The notes below the pieces were generated by a model, which did no database searches, was not told the origin of the DNA, and saw nothing but the letters and a program-made list of their open reading frames with translations. Below are positions 44,394-53,982 of a stretch of DNA of 64,000 nucleotides, in pieces (positions within the stretch are counted from its first letter, which is position 1; every line of letters begins with the position of its first letter). The DNA is taken from positions 186,001-250,000 of the forward strand of contig NZ_JAHPZO010000001.1 in assembly GCF_019042655.1 (NCBI RefSeq). Direction: 5' to 3'. A program made the translations under genes and the position numbers. Origin of the DNA: Planococcus sp. CP5-4_YE (lineage in GTDB: Bacteria; Bacillota; Bacilli; Bacillales_A; Planococcaceae).

Positions 44394-45191
44394 TTATGCT
44401 TGGAACGGGTAATCTTCGTTGACGTAGATTCTCTCGCATCTCAGAGCTTTGCCTGTATTGTCGTCAATCTCCGTGAAAAATCCACTGACGACCGAACGGC
44501 CCGACTTTGGCACTTCAAAGCGCGTCGGCATATTCGTCTTGAAACGATACAAAACAGAATCTTTTTTCATGCCGAGGATTTCGTCGTATGGGCCGGTCAT
44601 GCCGACATCCGAAATATACGCCGTTCCGCCAGGGAGAACACGTGCATCCGCTGTTTGGACATGGGTGTGCGTCCCGACAACGACAGAAGCGCGGCCATCC
44701 AAATGCCAGCCCATCGCAATCTTTTCGCTTGTTGCCTCCGCATGGAAGTCGACGAAGACGAGCGGCGATACTTGCTTTGCTTCTTCAATCAACTCATCTG
44801 CCATTTTGAACGGATCGTCATGGGCAGGAAGGAACACACGGCCATGCAAATTGATGACCGACAAGGTTTTGCCGTTTTTCGTGACAGTTGCGATGCCGCG
44901 TCCAGGTGCCTCTTCCGAAAAATTTGCCGGGCGGATCAAGTAATCCACATCGTCGATAAAATCAAAAATTTCTTTTTGGTCCCATGTATGGTTACCCATT
45001 GTCACCATGTCGACCCCCATGAACAATAGATCCTGGTAAATCGATTTGGTAATGCCGCGTCCTGCAGCGGCGTTTTCGCCGTTTGCGATGACGACATCGG
45101 GTGCATATTTGCGCTTCAGCCGCGGCAAATAACTTTCGAGTGCTTCTCTCCCGATCGACCCTACAATATCCCCGATAAATAAAACTTTCAT
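44394..45191 (-). CDS. ymdB: YmdB family metallophosphodiesterase
   Basis: 265 residues. Calcineurin-like fold: GDIVGSIGREAL, ANGENAAAGRGI, MGNHTWDQKEI, DFHAEATSEK, VGTHTHVQTAD, all metal-site motifs of the TIGR00282 family. In B. subtilis YmdB hydrolyses 2',3'-cyclic nucleotides and affects biofilm fate and RNase Y. ATG at 45191 has AAGGTGATT upstream. It follows rny but a terminator lies between. 44174-44393 downstream is empty, without terminator, where B. subtilis has spoVS, tdh, kbl and miaB. Confidence 0.95.
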   Translation of the reverse strand: MKVLFIGDIVGSIGREALESYLPRLKRKYAPDVVIANGENAAAGRGITKSIYQDLLFMGVDMVTMGNHTWDQKEIFDFIDDVDYLIRPANFSEEAPGRGIATVTKNGKTLSVINLHGRVFLPAHDDPFKMADELIEEAKQVSPLVFVDFHAEATSEKIAMGWHLDGRASVVVGTHTHVQTADARVLPGGTAYISDVGMTGPYDEILGMKKDSVLYRFKTNMPTRFEVPKSGRSVVSGFFTEIDDNTGKALRCERIYVNEDYPFQA

Positions 45192-45211
45192 GCAATCACC
45201 TTTCTCCATAA

Positions 45212-45252
45212 GAAAAAGGCTTCTTTGAATGGATATTCAACGAAGCCTTTTT
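45212..45252 (-). terminator. Terminator between rny and ymdB
   Basis: Stem AAAAAGGCTTC/GAAGCCTTTTT plus an inner TTGAAT/ATTCAA dyad, followed by CTTATGG; T-run belongs to the stem end. Likely partial, as ymdB follows closely. Confidence 0.75.
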
Positions 45253-45257
45253 CGTTT

Positions 45258-46817
45258 TTATTTTGCGTATTCAACGGCACGCGTTTCGCGGATGACCGTC
45301 ACTTTGATATGTCCTGGATAATCCAATTCTTCCTCGATGCGCTTGCGGATATCGCGTGCAAGGCGGTGAGCTGTCATATCGTCGATCTGCTCCGGACGAA
45401 CCATAATCCGGATTTCGCGGCCTGCTTGGATGGCGAACGATTTCTCGACGCCTTCATAAGACTCTGAAATCTCTTCCAGCTTTTCAAGCCGGCGGATGTA
45501 GTTTTCGAGCGTTTCGCTTCTGGCACCTGGACGTGCTGCGGATAGTGCATCCGCTGCTGCGACGATGACCGAAATGACCGAAGTCGCTTCCGTATCCCCG
45601 TGGTGGGAGGCGATGCTGTTGATGACGACCGGATGTTCTTTGTATTTCGTTCCAAGCTCGACGCCGATCTCGACATGGCTGCCTTCGACTTCATGGTCGA
45701 TGGCTTTGCCGATATCGTGTAAGAGACCTGCACGTCTTGCAAGTGTCACATCTTCCCCAAGCTCTGCTGCCATGAGGCCTGACAAGAACGCCACTTCCAT
45801 CGAGTGTTTCAGGACGTTCTGGCCATAGCTTGTGCGGTAGCGGAGTCGACCGAGTATTTTGATCAAGTCTGGATGCAAGTTATGTACACCTACGTCAAAT
45901 GTGGTTTGTTCCCCAATTTCACGAATTTGTTCATCGACTTCACGTCTTGACTTTTCAACCATTTCCTCGATTCTCGCTGGATGGATGCGCCCGTCCGACA
46001 CCAATTTCTCAAGTGCCAGACGTGCCGTTTCGCGGCGGATCGGGTCAAATCCGGAAAGAATGACCGCTTCCGGCGTATCATCGATGATTAAATCGATGCC
46101 CGTCAAGGTTTCAAGCGTCCGGATATTGCGTCCTTCACGCCCGATAATGCGGCCTTTCATCTCATCGTTCGGCAAGTTGACCACGGAAACAGTCGTTTCC
46201 GCTACATGGTCTGCAGCAAAGCGCTGCATCGCGAGCGACAAGATATTCTTCGCTTTTTTGTCCGATTCTTCTTTGGCACGGGCTTCCGATTCCTTGACCA
46301 TAACTGCGATGTCTGTCGACAATTCATTTTCCACTTGCTCGAGAATGATGCTTTTCGCTTCCTCGCGTGTCAAAGATGAAATCCGTTCCATTTCGGTTTG
46401 TTGCTGCTGAACCAACTCTTCAGCTTTGCTCTCCATCTGTTCAATATGCTGTTGTTTTTCGGCAAGAGCCTGATCTTTGCGTTCAAGTCCGGCCTCGCGT
46501 TTGTTTAATGCATCATCCTTGCGATCCAAATTTTCTTCTCTCTGCAACAACCGATTTTCATGTTTCTGCATTTCCGATCGGCGTTCGCGAATTTCAGATT
46601 CAGCTTCAGTACGCAATTTATGATTTTCGTCTTTCGCTTCCAGCAAGGCTTCTTTTTTCAGCGCCTCTGCTTCCCGTTTTGCATCTTCGACCACTTGCTC
46701 TGCGGAATGTTTGGCGCCTGCCATTTTGGAATCGTTTGCCTTTTTCAATGCAAAATACCCAACAACTACACCGACGATGATACCAAGCAAAGCGAAGATG
46801 AACTCAGTAATACCCAT
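45258..46817 (-). CDS. rny: Ribonuclease Y
   Basis: 519 residues. N-terminal membrane anchor ([21 protein letters not shown]), a long charged coiled coil (to about residue 200), KH domain ([17 protein letters not shown]), and HD domain with [21 protein letters not shown]. Membrane-bound endoribonuclease that starts decay of many mRNAs. AGAGGAGGTG precedes the start. Neighbours recA and ymdB match B. subtilis. Confidence 0.97.
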   Translation of the reverse strand: MGITEFIFALLGIIVGVVVGYFALKKANDSKMAGAKHSAEQVVEDAKREAEALKKEALLEAKDENHKLRTEAESEIRERRSEMQKHENRLLQREENLDRKDDALNKREAGLERKDQALAEKQQHIEQMESKAEELVQQQQTEMERISSLTREEAKSIILEQVENELSTDIAVMVKESEARAKEESDKKAKNILSLAMQRFAADHVAETTVSVVNLPNDEMKGRIIGREGRNIRTLETLTGIDLIIDDTPEAVILSGFDPIRRETARLALEKLVSDGRIHPARIEEMVEKSRREVDEQIREIGEQTTFDVGVHNLHPDLIKILGRLRYRTSYGQNVLKHSMEVAFLSGLMAAELGEDVTLARRAGLLHDIGKAIDHEVEGSHVEIGVELGTKYKEHPVVINSIASHHGDTEATSVISVIVAAADALSAARPGARSETLENYIRRLEKLEEISESYEGVEKSFAIQAGREIRIMVRPEQIDDMTAHRLARDIRKRIEEELDYPGHIKVTVIRETRAVEYAK

Positions 46818-46979
46818 TCGAACACCTCCTCTTGCTATTGATTTTTTACATTTTCAAAGGATGAATCAATAACTCTTTGTCTTTCATCATTCGTTTAAAA
46901 ATTAGTAAATAATACAATTTTAATTGTATAGATGGACCTATGCGCTGTCAACCCTGCCAAGCCGGCGCCACTTGCTTGT

Positions 46980-47014
46980 AAAAAGACTGCGAAGCATCCG
47001 CTTCGCAGTCTTTA
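46980..47014 (-). terminator. Terminator downstream of recA
   Basis: Perfect stem AAAGACTGCGAAGC/GCTTCGCAGTCTTT with a 4-nt loop and TTTTTAC on the minus strand. Confidence 0.92.
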
Positions 47015-47045
47015 AAGAAAGTCATTATAAAGTTTCAAGTACTGC

Positions 47046-48113
47046 CTATTCCTCTTCGTCGACGAGCAAGTTAAAGTCTTCTGCTTCTTTCTTGTCATCT
47101 TTAGGTACAGAAACGGAATAAGACGCTGCTGTCATGCCGTAATGTTCACGGACTTTGCCAGCGATTTCGTTGCGTGTGTCTTCGTGCTCACGCATGAATT
47201 GCTTGGCGTTTTCACGGCCTTGCCCAACGCGTTCGTTGTTGTAAGAATACCATGAACCGCTTTTTTGGACGATATCAAGGTCTGCCCCAAGGTCGACGAT
47301 TTCACCTTCGCGCGAGATCCCTTGTCCGTACATGATGTCTACTTCCGCTGTGCGGAAAGGTGGTGCTACTTTGTTTTTAACGACTTTAATCTTTGTCCGG
47401 TTACCGATGATGTCATTGCCAGATTTCAACGCTTCTGCACGACGCACTTCAAGTCGGACAGACGAATAGAATTTCAATGCGCGTCCGCCTGGTGTTACTT
47501 CCGGGTTACCGAACATTACGCCGACTTTTTCTCGGATTTGGTTGATGAATACAGCAATGGTGTTTGATTTATTGATGGCACCCGAAAGTTTACGGAGAGC
47601 CTGTGACATGAGACGAGCTTGCAAACCGACGTGAGAATCGCCCATTTCGCCTTCGATTTCAGCTTTTGGTACAAGTGCCGCTACCGAGTCGATGACGACG
47701 ATGTCTACTGCACCACTGCGCACAAGCGCTTCTGCAATTTCAAGTGCCTGTTCGCCAGTATCTGGCTGAGACAGCAATAGTTCATCTAAGTTGACGCCAA
47801 GTGCTTTGGCATAAACCGGATCAAGTGCGTGCTCTGCATCGATAAATGCAGCTGTTCCTCCAGAAGCTTGTACTTCAGCAATAGCATGAAGTGAGACCGT
47901 CGTTTTACCTGAACTTTCAGGTCCGTAGATCTCAATGACTCGTCCGCGCGGATATCCGCCTATGCCGAGTGCGATGTCGAGTGACAATGACCCACTGGAA
48001 ACAGTTGAGACATTATGGCCCGTACTCTCACCCAATTTCATGACAGAACCTTTACCGAATTGCTTTTCTATTTGTTTTAGCGCCATATCCAACGCTGCTT
48101 TACGATCGCTCAA
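47046..48113 (-). CDS. recA: Recombinase RecA
   Basis: 355 residues. Walker [15 protein letters not shown] near residue 65, the MAW and L1/L2 loops ([28 protein letters not shown]), and an acidic C-terminal tail. It pairs homologous DNA and triggers LexA cleavage. The start codon is TTG at 48113, set by AGGAGG about 8 nt upstream and by the family start ([12 protein letters not shown]). A LexA box and a promoter precede it. Confidence 0.98.
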   Translation of the reverse strand: MSDRKAALDMALKQIEKQFGKGSVMKLGESTGHNVSTVSSGSLSLDIALGIGGYPRGRVIEIYGPESSGKTTVSLHAIAEVQASGGTAAFIDAEHALDPVYAKALGVNLDELLLSQPDTGEQALEIAEALVRSGAVDIVVIDSVAALVPKAEIEGEMGDSHVGLQARLMSQALRKLSGAINKSNTIAVFINQIREKVGVMFGNPEVTPGGRALKFYSSVRLEVRRAEALKSGNDIIGNRTKIKVVKNKVAPPFRTAEVDIMYGQGISREGEIVDLGADLDIVQKSGSWYSYNNERVGQGRENAKQFMREHEDTRNEIAGKVREHYGMTAASYSVSVPKDDKKEAEDFNLLVDEEE

Positions 48114-48158
48114 AAGAAATCCTCCTCTTATGTGAAAACCAATTTTCTAACTGATTTC

Positions 48159-48187
48159 AGTATACTAGTTTATTGAGAAATTTACAA
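48159..48187 (-). promoter_or_regulatory. Predicted sigma-A promoter of recA
   Basis: On the minus strand TTGTAA (48187-48182), 17-nt spacer, TATACT (48164-48159), about 45 nt before the TTG start. Confidence 0.75.
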
Positions 48188-48195
48188 GAAAAAAG

Positions 48196-48209
48196 CGAAC
48201 GTTTATTCG
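48196..48209. promoter_or_regulatory. LexA (SOS) box upstream of recA
   Basis: On the minus strand CGAATAAACGTTCG, one change from CGAAC-N4-GTTCG and of the same CGAAT...GTTCG form as the B. subtilis recA box. It is 8 nt upstream of the -35. Confidence 0.85.
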
Positions 48210-48271
48210 TGTTCGTATAAATGTTTACCGAATTTGACCCCCGCTATTTTATCATTCCCCTGAAATGGGCA

Positions 48272-48300
48272 TAAAAAAACACGCAAAATTAAATTTTGCG
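48272..48300 (-). terminator. Terminator downstream of cinA
   Basis: Dyad CGCAAAATT/AATTTTGCG followed on the minus strand by TGTTTTTTTAT. Overlaps the cinA stop, so recA is separated from cinA. Confidence 0.8.
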
Positions 48301-49542
48301 CGCATCTTCATCTGTTAGTGTTCGTATCAAGTAATACAGACCTAGTTTCACAGCACGTAAGCGATTGGTGTTTCTTAAGCCGGACAGTTCGAGCCGGTAA
48401 GTATGGGTGTCTTGAGCACTTGCAATACCAATCCATACTGTACCAGCCGGCTCTTCGCCATGTGCATCTGGACCGGCCGCTCCGGTAAGGCTTACCGCAA
48501 TATCAGTGCCGAATTTTTCCAGTGCGGCAGCCGCCATTGCAGCTGCCGTTTCTTCGCTAACAACAGAATGCTTTTCGAAAAATTCAGCAGCCATGCCGAG
48601 TTGCTGAATCTTCATTTGCTCATTATAAACAACCACGCCACCATTCAATACAGCACTTGCCCCTGTTACGGATGCTAGTTCTGACTGGAACAGCCCCGCC
48701 GTCAGGCTTTCAGCAGCCGAAATGGTTTTGCCTTGCTGTTTTAACAGGTCGATTGCTTTCGAAGCGAGCGAATCGTCATCATAGCCGTACAGATAGTCAC
48801 CGACGCGTTCCATAATTTCTTCTTTGGCTGCTTCGATCAATTCCCATGCCTGCTCTGTCGTATCCGTTTTAGCCGTGATGCGCAATGTCACTTCGCCGGC
48901 AGAGGCCAGCGGTGCAATTGTGGGGTTGGTCTGTTTGTCCAAGATATCCTGCAGCCGGTCTTCGAGTTCTGCTTCCCCGATGCCGTAAAAACGCAAGACA
49001 TGCGACAAGATAATATTTCCTTCATTGAGCATGCGCACCAATTTCGGTTTCGCTTCGAATTGGAACATCGGCTCTAGTTCATGCGGCGGACCGGGCAGCA
49101 ACATGTACATATGATCGCCGTTTTGGTACATCATTCCAGGCGCCATACCATTCTCATTGAACAGCACCTCGCAGCCTTCAAGTACAAGCGCCTGCTTTTT
49201 GTTGTTGTCGGTCATCGGGCGGCCAGCGCGTTCAAAGTAGGCAGCAATTGACACCATGGCTTCTTCATCCATTGCCAGTGTTGTACCCAGATGATTGGCG
49301 ATGGTCTGCTTTGTCAAATCGTCTTTTGTCGGCCCAAGCCCACCCGAGAAGATGATCAGGTCAGCACGAGATTCCGCGACGGCGATCGTGTCTTTCAAGC
49401 GCTCCGGGTTGTCTCCTACTACTGTATGGTAATAGACGTTGATCCCGATTTCGGCGAGATGCCCGGAAATGAAGCGCGCATTCGTATTAGTGATCTGGCC
49501 GAGCAGAAGCTCTGAGCCAACTGCAATAATTTCAGCGTTCAT
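48289..49542 (-). CDS. cinA: CinA family protein (competence/damage-inducible)
   Basis: 417 residues. N-terminal molybdopterin-binding-like domain (FSGGLGPTKDDLTKQTI) and C-terminal CinA domain (AAESLTAGLFQSELASV; VSLTGAAGPDAH), which in other species deamidates NMN or cleaves ADP-ribose. It precedes recA, the usual competence-linked arrangement, but here with its own terminator. AAGGAAGG precedes the start. Confidence 0.95.
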   Translation of the reverse strand: MNAEIIAVGSELLLGQITNTNARFISGHLAEIGINVYYHTVVGDNPERLKDTIAVAESRADLIIFSGGLGPTKDDLTKQTIANHLGTTLAMDEEAMVSIAAYFERAGRPMTDNNKKQALVLEGCEVLFNENGMAPGMMYQNGDHMYMLLPGPPHELEPMFQFEAKPKLVRMLNEGNIILSHVLRFYGIGEAELEDRLQDILDKQTNPTIAPLASAGEVTLRITAKTDTTEQAWELIEAAKEEIMERVGDYLYGYDDDSLASKAIDLLKQQGKTISAAESLTAGLFQSELASVTGASAVLNGGVVVYNEQMKIQQLGMAAEFFEKHSVVSEETAAAMAAAALEKFGTDIAVSLTGAAGPDAHGEEPAGTVWIGIASAQDTHTYRLELSGLRNTNRLRAVKLGLYYLIRTLTDEDARKI

Positions 49543-49566
49543 AGCAACCTTCCTTTCATGTGGCGC

Positions 49567-50145
49567 TTATTTGGACGTCATAAGCCCTTTGCGGTTGGCA
49601 TAGAAATAATCCCATCCGGACCATACCGTAAATACCAAAGCGATATAAAGCATGATCTCGCCGAACGGAATACCGGCCAATGCAAAAATCATATTGTAAA
49701 GCAATAGCGAAATAATCGCGAGCAGTTGTGTAACGGTCTTGATTTTGCCTAAATTGCCGGCTGCCACGACTTCACCTTCGCCTGCCAGCACCAAGCGCAA
49801 GCCAGTGACCGCGAATTCGCGGCTGATAATGATAATGACAACCCATGCCGGCGCGAAGCCTAGCTCGACTAAGATGATCAATGCCGCAGAGACAAGGAGT
49901 TTATCGGCAAGGGGATCCAAGAACTTGCCGAAAGTCGTGACTAAATTGTATTTGCGCGCATAATAGCCATCAACCCAGTCGGTGGCGGAGGCAAAAATGA
50001 AGATCAATGCGCCGATGAAGTGTGCAACCGGAAGCGTTGCTCCAAGAAGCGTCATATCTCCCCATCCGAAATCGATGAGCATGAACGCCATGAAGAGTGG
50101 GATCAGCAAGATCCGTGAGATGGTGATTTGATTAGGAATATTCAT
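49567..50145 (-). CDS. pgsA: CDP-diacylglycerol-glycerol-3-phosphate 3-phosphatidyltransferase
   Basis: About 192 residues, multi-span membrane enzyme making phosphatidylglycerol phosphate. The CDP-alcohol phosphotransferase motif is intact (DWVDGYYARKYNLVTTFGK...LDPLADK). ATG at 50145 has AAAGGAG upstream; an extended reading to 50265 overlaps rodZ without a site. It lies between rodZ and cinA as in B. subtilis. Confidence 0.96.
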   Translation of the reverse strand: MNIPNQITISRILLIPLFMAFMLIDFGWGDMTLLGATLPVAHFIGALIFIFASATDWVDGYYARKYNLVTTFGKFLDPLADKLLVSAALIILVELGFAPAWVVIIIISREFAVTGLRLVLAGEGEVVAAGNLGKIKTVTQLLAIISLLLYNMIFALAGIPFGEIMLYIALVFTVWSGWDYFYANRKGLMTSK

Positions 50146-50194
50146 TTGTTTTTCTCCTTTCAATTCTCGCAGAAAAATAGCCATCAGGTGATGG

Positions 50195-51058
50195 CTACTG
50201 AGCATCATCAAAACGGATGATGATGTTTTGCGGTTTAAGTTCTTGTTCATAGGGCACCGCTTCACCGTTCAGTTCAATGGAAAGCATCGGGTAATCCCCG
50301 ACCCGCATGAAAATGTCCGTTTCATCAGATACATCAATAGCTTCCGTCTCCCCGGCCTCGAACACACGAGCGAGGCTCAACAGTTGAGCTCCGCCGTCAT
50401 TTAAAACACTCAACCATGATTCGCCGTTTGCGGTAAATTCAAGCTGTTTGTCAGCCGGGCCAGCGAACGTATATGTCGTCGTTTCACCCGATACACTCTC
50501 AAGTTCCAATTGGGCTTGAGGCTCTTCGGGTTCCGGTTGTTCTTCCGGTTCATCAACAGGAGCTTCTTCTGGTGCCGCTTCCGGCTGCTCTTCCGGTTGT
50601 TGCTCAGGCGCAGCTTCGTATTCCACATCGCCGCCTTCTTCTTCCTGTTGGACATCGTTACCCGATGTGCTGAGCAGATAGAAATACCAAATGACCAATA
50701 ATATGAAAACGATAAATAATGCCACCAGTACTTTCGGCATTGATTCTGCGACGGGGCCAGAGTTGCTTTTTTTCTTCTCGGGCCTGCGCGTCAAATGCTT
50801 AGCCGGCGCGGCCTCTAGGGTATCTTCAGGCAGCTCGTTTTCATGTTCCCTTAACAGGGCATCGCCGTCCATACCGACGGCTTGTGCATAGCGCTTGATA
50901 AATGCACGCACATAAAAGCTGCCAGGGATGGCCGAATAATCTCCTGTTTCGATGCCTTCCAAATGATGCTTTTGGATTTTTGTCCGCTCATTGAGCTGTT
51001 CTAGGCTTAAGCCTTGTTCGAGCCTTGCCTGTTTCAGCTTCTTGCCCAATAGTCCCAT
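50195..51058 (-). CDS. rodZ: Cell-shape protein RodZ (YmfM)
   Basis: About 287 residues. N-terminal Cro/C1-type helix-turn-helix (LKQARLEQGLSLEQLNERTKIQ) that binds MreB in RodZ, one membrane span near 108-130 (VLVALFIVFILLVIWYFYLL), a very acidic proline/glutamine-rich linker at about 140-185, and a C-terminal DUF4115 beta domain (SWLSVLNDGGAQ). The linker is low-complexity. ATG at 51058 has AGGTG 6 nt upstream. Confidence 0.93.
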   Translation of the reverse strand: MGLLGKKLKQARLEQGLSLEQLNERTKIQKHHLEGIETGDYSAIPGSFYVRAFIKRYAQAVGMDGDALLREHENELPEDTLEAAPAKHLTRRPEKKKSNSGPVAESMPKVLVALFIVFILLVIWYFYLLSTSGNDVQQEEEGGDVEYEAAPEQQPEEQPEAAPEEAPVDEPEEQPEPEEPQAQLELESVSGETTTYTFAGPADKQLEFTANGESWLSVLNDGGAQLLSLARVFEAGETEAIDVSDETDIFMRVGDYPMLSIELNGEAVPYEQELKPQNIIIRFDDAQ

Positions 51059-51075
51059 CGTCATCACCTGCCTGG

Positions 51076-51876
51076 TTAAAAATTGAAACCGTCACCAAAC
51101 ATATCCATTTGGTCTTTATTGTCCATAAACGTGTTTTTCTCCAATACTTCATACGTAATCTTTTCTTCCGGATGATGTCGCAATTCGATAATATAATCGA
51201 AATCATCGATGCTGTACTCCGAATGCTCGACGAATTTGTCGGGATGCTCAACCACTTTGATGGTCGGCATGCGCATCATCTCCCGCACGAGCTGAAGATG
51301 GCGCTCATCGGCTGAACGCCTTGTGACGATGCCGTCCAAGATGAAAATATTATTGTCGTTATGTTCATCGCCCATCAATTGGTTGCGGACGGTCTGCTTG
51401 ATCATCGTAGACGACAGGAAAATCCATTTCTTGTTGGCACTGACGCTTGCAGCAACAATTGACTCGGTCTTGCCGACGCGCGGCATGCCCCGGAGCCCGA
51501 CCAGTTTATGGCCTTCCTGTTTGAAGATTTCCGCCATGAAATCGACGAGCAGCCCGAGTTCATCCCGCACGAAACGGAAAGTTTTGCGATCGTCTGCGTC
51601 GCGCTGGATATAACGGCCATGCCGCACCGCGAGAATGTCTCGCAATTTCGGTTCGCGGAATTTCGTCACCGCAATCGTTTCAATCGTCGACAGGATCTGT
51701 TCGAAGCGTTCGATCTGCACGTCATGCTCTGCGCGCAACAGCATGCCGCGACGCCCTTGGTCTACACCGTTGATGGTAACGATATTGACGCGCAGCATGC
51801 CGAGAAGCGATGCGATGTCCCCGAGCAAGCCCGGGCGGTTGACTTGGATTTCATACTCAAAATACCATTCTTTCAT
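51076..51876 (-). CDS. ymfK: DUF3388 family protein (YmfK)
   Basis: 266 residues. The N-terminal part looks like an ACT-type regulatory fold (EIQVNRPGLLGDIASLLGMLRVNIVTING). The middle has a P-loop-like GMPRVGKTESIVAAS and a possible partner strand (IFILDGIV), suggesting nucleotide binding. Function unknown in B. subtilis. It lies between ymfI and rodZ as there. Confidence 0.9.
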   Translation of the reverse strand: MKEWYFEYEIQVNRPGLLGDIASLLGMLRVNIVTINGVDQGRRGMLLRAEHDVQIERFEQILSTIETIAVTKFREPKLRDILAVRHGRYIQRDADDRKTFRFVRDELGLLVDFMAEIFKQEGHKLVGLRGMPRVGKTESIVAASVSANKKWIFLSSTMIKQTVRNQLMGDEHNDNNIFILDGIVTRRSADERHLQLVREMMRMPTIKVVEHPDKFVEHSEYSIDDFDYIIELRHHPEEKITYEVLEKNTFMDNKDQMDMFGDGFNF

Positions 51877-51964
51877 GCTTCACTCTCCCTCCATATATGT
51901 GTCATCCTATGGTCCATTGCCTTTATGATAGCCTACATCAACAATGATGAAAAGCTTGCGTACA

Positions 51965-52684
51965 TTAAATGAGCCAGCCTCCGTTGACGCGAATCGTCTG
52001 CCCGGTAATATAATCCGCCTTGCCGCTCGCTAAAAAAGCAACAGCATGGGCAATATCTTGTGGAGAACCTGCCCCGAGCGGAATCTCTTCTTCGAGCTCC
52101 AGCCATTCTTGCTCTGTCAATCCGTCATTCATTTTGGTGCGGATCAATCCCGGCGACACGGCATTGACGCGTGTGCCGGACGGCGCCATCTCTTTCGCAT
52201 ACGCTTTCGTGAATGCGAGTTGTGCGCCTTTCACAGCCGAATACGCCGTTTCCATAGAAGCGCCCGTTTCGCCCCAGATCGATGCAATAAATATGACATA
52301 GGATTTTTCATGCCTCATGAAATAAGGCGACAACAGCCGCACCGTCTCGATCGGATTTTTTACATGGACGCGCCATAAAGCATCCTGGTCGTCGCTGCTC
52401 GTGTCCTGCAATAGGCCAGACAGCGCGTGCCCACTCGCACAAACGATGCACGAGCTGTCGAACACTTGGCTTGCGACTTGCTGGGCGCCGCCGTCTTGCG
52501 TGAAATCGCCCTGTACCGAAATGAACTCCTGCTTTGGGTAATGTGCGCTGAGCTCCTCCGCAAATGCTTCAAGGGCGTTCGAATGATAATGAAGATAAAG
52601 CGACCAGCCCTCGTCCGCCATCTGTCTGGCAATAGCTCCGCCGATGTCTCCCGATGCCCCGAGAATCAGAGCGAATTGCTTCAC
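51965..52684 (-). CDS. ymfI: Short-chain reductase YmfI (EF-P 5-aminopentanone reductase family)
   Basis: 239 residues. SDR fold with the cofactor motif ILGASGDIGGAIA, the catalytic YSAVK (residues 151-155 by estimate) preceded by the serine in FIASIWGETG, and NAVSPGLIRT. In B. subtilis YmfI reduces the 5-aminopentanone on elongation factor P to 5-aminopentanol. The start is a GTG that overlaps the ymfH stop as GTGA, so translation is coupled. Confidence 0.93.
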   Translation of the reverse strand: MKQFALILGASGDIGGAIARQMADEGWSLYLHYHSNALEAFAEELSAHYPKQEFISVQGDFTQDGGAQQVASQVFDSSCIVCASGHALSGLLQDTSSDDQDALWRVHVKNPIETVRLLSPYFMRHEKSYVIFIASIWGETGASMETAYSAVKGAQLAFTKAYAKEMAPSGTRVNAVSPGLIRTKMNDGLTEQEWLELEEEIPLGAGSPQDIAHAVAFLASGKADYITGQTIRVNGGWLI

Positions 52685-53982
52685 GCCTGTTCCTTCTCCG
52701 GTGATTTGATCGTAAAGACCGATTGCTGGCTTTCTGCACTGACTAAAGCGAATGCATTTTGCAAATCGGCCACTTCGATCTGTTCAAGCACCGGCACGAC
52801 ATCGAAAAGGTTCATGCCGTTGAACGCATATTGCGTAAATTGGTTGGCAATATATTCCGGTGAATTCAACGCGCGCATGAAAAAGCCGATTTTCTTGCGG
52901 CGCACGCGGTCTAGGTCTTCCTGACCGAACGGCCATTTTTCCACTGCCTGATGGATCGCTTTTTTAACCTCTTCTGCAAACTTTTCAGGATGGTTCGTAT
53001 CCGTCCCGATCAGTGCATAGCCGAATCCGCTTTCCAATGAATAATCGAATGAATACGATTCATCGATCCAGCCGTTCTCGTAAGCTTCATGGTAAAAGTT
53101 CGAAGTTCTGCCAAACAATAACTCGTACGCGAGCTGCGCGGATAATTCATGCTTGAGCATTTCCGGCCCGTGCAGATCCAGCCGCTCCGGTTTGACGCCG
53201 ACAAAGACTTTCGGTTTTTGGACCGCCATTTCTAGCGTCCGTTCCTTGACCGCCGCTTCTTTCGGCTCGTCAGGAAAAATGCGCTCGATCGGTGCAGGCG
53301 CATCGAATGTTTTCGCCGCCTGGTTGTCTTTGACGAATTGCATCATGCTGTCAGGCTCAACGTTTCCGACGATAAACAACGCCATATTCGACGGGTGGTA
53401 GAACGTATGGTAGCACGTATAGAGATGTTCCGCCGTGATGTGCTGAATCGACTCAACTGTCCCAGCAATATCGATTTTGACGGGATGGTTCTGGTATAGG
53501 TTCTCGATCATGCCAAAGTACAGGCGCCAATCGGGTTGGTCGTCATACATGGTGATTTCCTGTGCAATGATGCCTTTTTCCTTTTCTACTGTCTGTTCGG
53601 TGAAGTACGGGCTTTGGACAAAATTCAGCAAAGTCGTGACGTTTTCCTGAATCCGCCCTGTCGCGGAAAATAGATACGCCGTCCGCGTGAACGAAGTGAA
53701 CGCATTGGCAGAAGCGCCGTTTTTACTGAACTCCTGAAAAATATCGCCTTCTTCTTTTTCGAACATTTTATGCTCGAGGAAGTGGGCGATGCCATCCGGC
53801 ACTTGAACCGCTTGTTTTTCACCTAGCGGCACGAAATGGTTATCAATCGAGCCGTATTTCGTCGTGAATGTCGCGTAGGTTTTTGAAAATCCGCGCTTCG
53901 GCAGGATGTAAACCGTCAAACCATTAGGCAATTGTTCGTGATAAAGCGTTTCTTCGAGTTGGTTGAATTCCATTTTATTCAT
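52681..53982 (-). CDS. ymfH: M16 family zinc peptidase YmfH
   Basis: 433 residues. Active-site inverted zinc motif HFLEH in DGIAHFLEHKMFEKEEGD, with the downstream glutamate expected in the EKEKGIIAQEI region. It is the catalytic partner of YmfF, whose zinc motif is lost; the two probably form a heterodimer. Substrate unknown. It overlaps ymfF by 8 nt and ymfI by 4 nt. Confidence 0.93.
   Translation of the reverse strand: MNKMEFNQLEETLYHEQLPNGLTVYILPKRGFSKTYATFTTKYGSIDNHFVPLGEKQAVQVPDGIAHFLEHKMFEKEEGDIFQEFSKNGASANAFTSFTRTAYLFSATGRIQENVTTLLNFVQSPYFTEQTVEKEKGIIAQEITMYDDQPDWRLYFGMIENLYQNHPVKIDIAGTVESIQHITAEHLYTCYHTFYHPSNMALFIVGNVEPDSMMQFVKDNQAAKTFDAPAPIERIFPDEPKEAAVKERTLEMAVQKPKVFVGVKPERLDLHGPEMLKHELSAQLAYELLFGRTSNFYHEAYENGWIDESYSFDYSLESGFGYALIGTDTNHPEKFAEEVKKAIHQAVEKWPFGQEDLDRVRRKKIGFFMRALNSPEYIANQFTQYAFNGMNLFDVVPVLEQIEVADLQNAFALVSAESQQSVFTIKSPEKEQA

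Noticed and set aside
50520-50640. Repetitive GAA/CAG-type tract
   Set aside because: It is the acidic Pro/Gln/Glu linker of RodZ and needs no separate explanation.
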